The notes beneath the pieces were generated by a model that saw only the letters and a program-made list of their open reading frames with translations, had not been told where the DNA came from and ran no database searches. From assembly GCA_900547415.1 (NCBI GenBank), contig URGS01000003.1:42338-106337 (forward strand): 64,000 nucleotides of DNA. The letters are read 5' to 3'. Source of the stretch: an uncultured Phascolarctobacterium sp. GTDB lineage: Bacteria; Bacillota; Negativicutes; Acidaminococcales; Acidaminococcaceae. The translations under genes were made by a program, and so were the position numbers. Of this stretch, positions 61,594 through 64,000 are shown piece by piece; within the stretch, counting starts at the first letter, position 1, and each line of letters begins with the position of its first letter.

Positions 61594-63420
61594 ATGATTA
61601 GAAATGATTTACGTAATATAGCTATTATTGCCCACGTTGACCATGGCAAGACTACTTTGGTTGACGCACTGCTGAAGCAAAGTGGTGTCTTCCGTGCCAA
61701 CGAGCATGTTGAAGAGCGCGTTATGGACTCCAACGCATTGGAGCGTGAACGTGGTATTACCATTTTGTCTAAAAATACTGCCGTAATGCACAACGGTACT
61801 AAAATCAATATTCTGGACACCCCGGGTCATGCTGACTTTGGTGGCGAGGTAGAGCGCGTATTGACCATGGTTGACGGCGTTCTGCTGGTAGTAGATGCTT
61901 ATGAAGGTCCTATGCCTCAAACTAAGTATGTGCTGCGCAAAGCATTAGAGCAGCATCTGAAACCCATTGTTGTTATTAATAAGATTGACCGTCCTGACCA
62001 ACGTGTAACCGAGGTTATTGACGAGGTTCTGGACCTGTTTATTGAACTGGATGCTGATGAAGACCAACTGGAGTTCCCTGTTGTTCTGACCTCTGCACGC
62101 AGCGGTATTGCAAAGCTGAGCATGGACGAGGAAAGCACCAACATGGAGCCTTTGTTCAAGGTAATTCTTGAAAACATTCCTGCTCCTGATGTTGATCCTG
62201 AAGCTCCCCTGCAAATGCTGGTTAACACTCTGGACTACGATGATTATGTAGGCCGTATTGTTGTAGGCCGTATTGTTCGCGGTACCATTCACAATGGTGA
62301 AAACATCACTCTGATGAACGAAGAGTCTTCTGTAAAAGCTAAAATTGGCCGTCTGTATTCCTACGAAGGTCTGAAACGTGTAGAAACCAAAGAAGCTAGC
62401 GCAGGTGATATCGTAGCATTAATTGGTCTTGCTGATGCAAACATTGGCGATACCATTGCTGATTACGAAAATCCCGAGCTGCTGCAAGGCATTAAAATTG
62501 ATGAACCTACATTGTCCATGGTATTCTCCGTAAACAACAGCCCCTTTGCTGGACGCGAGGGTACCTATGTAACCAGCCGTCATCTTCGTGAGCGTCTGTT
62601 CAAGGAAATTGAGACTAACGTTTCTATGCGCGTTGAAGAAACCGAAAGCACTGAAGCATTCAAGGTTTCCGGTCGTGGTGAGCTGCATCTGTCCGTTCTG
62701 ATTGAAACTATGCGTCGTGAAGGCTATGAGCTGCAGGTTGGTAAACCTAAAGTAATTATGCATCGTGACGAAAACGGCACTCTGCTTGAGCCTATGGAGG
62801 CACTGACCATTGACGTACCTCAAGACTATATGGGCGCTGTAATGGAAGGCCTTGGCCTGCGCAAGGCTGAGCTGGTTAACATGACCGAAATGGCTGGCTA
62901 TCTGCGTATGGAATTCAAGATTCCTGCTCGTGGCTTGATTGGCTTCCGTAACCAATTCCTGACCGATACTAAAGGCAACGGTGTAATGAACCACGTATTT
63001 GCAGGCTATGAAGAATATAAGGGTGAGATCCCTGGCCGTACTCGTGGCAGCCTGGTTGCTTTTGAGACTGGCGAAACCTCTTCCTATGGTATTAGCAACG
63101 CTCAAGAGCGCGGTACTATGTTCGTAATTCCTGGCGAAAAAATTTATGAAGGCCAATTGGTTGGTGAAAACAGCCGTGAGGATGACATGGACGTTAACCC
63201 CTGCAAAAAGAAACATGTCAGCAACATGCGTGCTTCCGGCAGTGATGACGCTATCCGTCTTATTCCGCCTAAAACCTTCTCCTTGGAGCAAGCTTTGGAG
63301 CATATCAATGAGGATGAGCTGGTAGAGGTAACTCCGAAAAGCATTCGTATGCGTAAAAAGATTCTTGATAGACTGGAACGCGGTAAGATGCGCGGTCGTA
63401 TGAAAAACGGTCAAGTATGA
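61594..63420 (+). CDS. typA: Ribosome-associated GTPase TypA/BipA
   Basis: Translational GTPase of the EF-G/LepA group linked to large-subunit assembly at low temperature and stress. 608 residues: G1 AHVDHGKTTLVDALL, switch II DTPGHADFGGEVERVL, G4 NKIDRPDQR, then domain II, the SGRGELHLSVLIE segment of domain III and the C-terminal domain (AFETGETSSYGISNAQERG, KKKHVSNMRASGSDD). SD AAGGAG before the ATG. Preceded by an attenuator-like leader. Confidence 0.97.
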   Translation: MIRNDLRNIAIIAHVDHGKTTLVDALLKQSGVFRANEHVEERVMDSNALERERGITILSKNTAVMHNGTKINILDTPGHADFGGEVERVLTMVDGVLLVVDAYEGPMPQTKYVLRKALEQHLKPIVVINKIDRPDQRVTEVIDEVLDLFIELDADEDQLEFPVVLTSARSGIAKLSMDEESTNMEPLFKVILENIPAPDVDPEAPLQMLVNTLDYDDYVGRIVVGRIVRGTIHNGENITLMNEESSVKAKIGRLYSYEGLKRVETKEASAGDIVALIGLADANIGDTIADYENPELLQGIKIDEPTLSMVFSVNNSPFAGREGTYVTSRHLRERLFKEIETNVSMRVEETESTEAFKVSGRGELHLSVLIETMRREGYELQVGKPKVIMHRDENGTLLEPMEALTIDVPQDYMGAVMEGLGLRKAELVNMTEMAGYLRMEFKIPARGLIGFRNQFLTDTKGNGVMNHVFAGYEEYKGEIPGRTRGSLVAFETGETSSYGISNAQERGTMFVIPGEKIYEGQLVGENSREDDMDVNPCKKKHVSNMRASGSDDAIRLIPPKTFSLEQALEHINEDELVEVTPKSIRMRKKILDRLERGKMRGRMKNGQV

Positions 63421-63423
63421 TTT

Positions 63424-63452
63424 TTGACAAATTTGTAAAACTCTGTTACAAT
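63424..63452 (+). promoter_or_regulatory. sepF promoter
   Basis: TTGACA-N17-TACAAT immediately after the typA stop, leaving a ~75-base leader before sepF. Confidence 0.85.
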
Positions 63453-63533
63453 GATTTATACTAACAAGAGCAGATCGGTGCACGGCTTTTTGTAGAAATT
63501 TAGCTATCTAGGCTGCAGTTTGGAGGAATAGCC

Positions 63534-63908
63534 ATGGGTTTAAAGGATACGGCAGTAAAATTTTTTATGACAGAAGAGCAGGAGGACAATGCTCAGGCAT
63601 ATGTTGGTCCACGCTTGGTTAAGTCTGGACATTTAAATATTGTAGTACGTACACCTAAGGCGTTTAGTGATGTACGTGAGTACGCAGATTCCTTGATAGA
63701 AGGCAATGCTATAATGGTTAGCTTTGATTCTGTAGATGCTGCTTTGAGAAACCGTATCTTTGATTATCTCAATGGTGTGAGCTACATAGTTAATGCTTCA
63801 GTATCTAGAATTAATGAAGATTTGCTTTTATATGCACCGGAGCAAGTTGAAGTTAGTAAGGAAACTGTAGTTAAACGTGGTGGCTTTGGCTTTAAGTTAG
63901 GTAAATAG
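63534..63908 (+). CDS. sepF: Cell division protein SepF
   Basis: 124 residues. The N-terminal helix MGLKDTAVKFFMTEE can bind the membrane, and the core domain (~30-105; NIVVRTPKAFSDVREYADSLIEGNAIMVSF, NRIFDYLNGVSYI) is the SepF dimer fold that tethers FtsZ and aids septum formation. Rather short linker compared with Bacillus (about 150 residues). Own promoter and terminator. Confidence 0.94.
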   Translation: MGLKDTAVKFFMTEEQEDNAQAYVGPRLVKSGHLNIVVRTPKAFSDVREYADSLIEGNAIMVSFDSVDAALRNRIFDYLNGVSYIVNASVSRINEDLLLYAPEQVEVSKETVVKRGGFGFKLGK

Positions 63909-63919
63909 TAATAGTTATT

Positions 63920-63950
63920 AAACCGTTCTTCTTTTGAAGAACGGTTTTTT
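63920..63950 (+). terminator. Terminator after sepF
   Basis: AAACCGTTCTTC / GAAGAACGGTTT with TTTT loop and T-run. Confidence 0.9.
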
Positions 63951-63960
63951 GTATATAGAA

Positions 63961-63983
63961 AACCCCGCGTTAGACGCGGGGTT
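63961..63983 (-). terminator. Hairpin of a convergent gene beyond the right edge
   Basis: AACCCCGCGT-tag-ACGCGGGGTT, a perfect 10-bp stem. On the reverse strand it is followed by TTTTC, on the forward strand by CAAAAAA, so it most likely ends a reverse-strand gene outside the window. Confidence 0.7.
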
Positions 63984-64000
63984 CAAAAAAGCTTAAGCGT

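Noticed and set aside
62419..63483. 354-codon reverse-strand frame opposite typA
   Set aside because: Antisense shadow of typA; no recognisable domain or ribosome site.
1..64000. tRNA or rRNA genes, CRISPR arrays, insertion sequences or prophage
   Set aside because: Reading all intergenic gaps gave no cloverleaf, rRNA segment, spaced direct repeats, transposase or integrase.

Overview
The window (about 43-45 % GC by eye) reads as a bacterial chromosome segment with dense, mostly co-directional housekeeping operons. The gene content is Firmicute-like: FapR-controlled fatty acid synthesis, SepF, CdaA/CdaR, a glmS ribozyme, a pheS T-box and CcpN. It also holds a TonB-dependent outer-membrane receptor with a signal peptide and a terminal Phe. 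A Firmicute with an outer membrane points to the Negativicutes. An Acidaminococcaceae/Phascolarctobacterium-like genome is my best guess, inferred from content and not from any search.

Layout. 1-4642: a CUT1-type sugar ABC transporter (binding protein cut by the left edge, two permeases, ATPase) with a TIM-barrel isomerase-like enzyme. 4768-8026: a secreted class 3 lipase, a family 4 uracil-DNA glycosylase and a two-gene chromate-type transporter. 8082-13945: DUF4127 (reverse), rsmD-coaD-coiled-coil gene, azlCD, and tmcAL (reverse). 14179-24027: ackA, then DUF177-rpmF, then fapR-plsX-fabH-fabD-fabG-acpP-fabK-fabF-rnc. 24210-26064: a cyclase-family hydrolase and a ComEC-like metallo-beta-lactamase protein. 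26130-30352, reverse strand: ECF S-component, TonB receptor and methyltransferase, preceded by a monofunctional glycosyltransferase. 30827-39223: the arginine pathway, argCJBDF and argGH. 39350-46396: cdaA-cdaR-FAD dehydrogenase-glmM, then glmS behind its ribozyme. 46820-52275: an alanine/glycine:cation symporter, then T-box-pheS-pheT. 52574-56676: ccpN-ppsR (ppsR lacks a normal start codon), an ACT protein with a DUF711 protein, and nth. 56918-63908: a low-molecular-weight phosphatase (reverse), two unknown genes, a NuoE-like protein, a CBS/CorC membrane protein, typA behind a promoter-hairpin leader, and sepF.

How it fits together. The fab block gives nearly the whole elongation module of type II fatty acid synthesis and phospholipid entry (PlsX), with a FapR-like operator at its promoter. 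arg genes lead from glutamate to arginine via the acetyl cycle (ArgJ), with an ARG-box-like site at argG. cdaA, cdaR, glmM and glmS link c-di-AMP signalling to the supply of amino-sugar precursors for peptidoglycan. ccpN and ppsR together suggest control of the pyruvate/PEP node, and a 16-bp near-palindrome is shared between the ccpN and ackA upstream regions.

I see no tRNA, rRNA, insertion sequence, prophage or CRISPR array. The most interesting items are the ATT/ATC/ATA start of ppsR, the attenuator-like leader of typA, the shared ackA/ccpN palindrome, the ECF-TonB-methyltransferase operon, and the unknown gene pair at 57652-59022.
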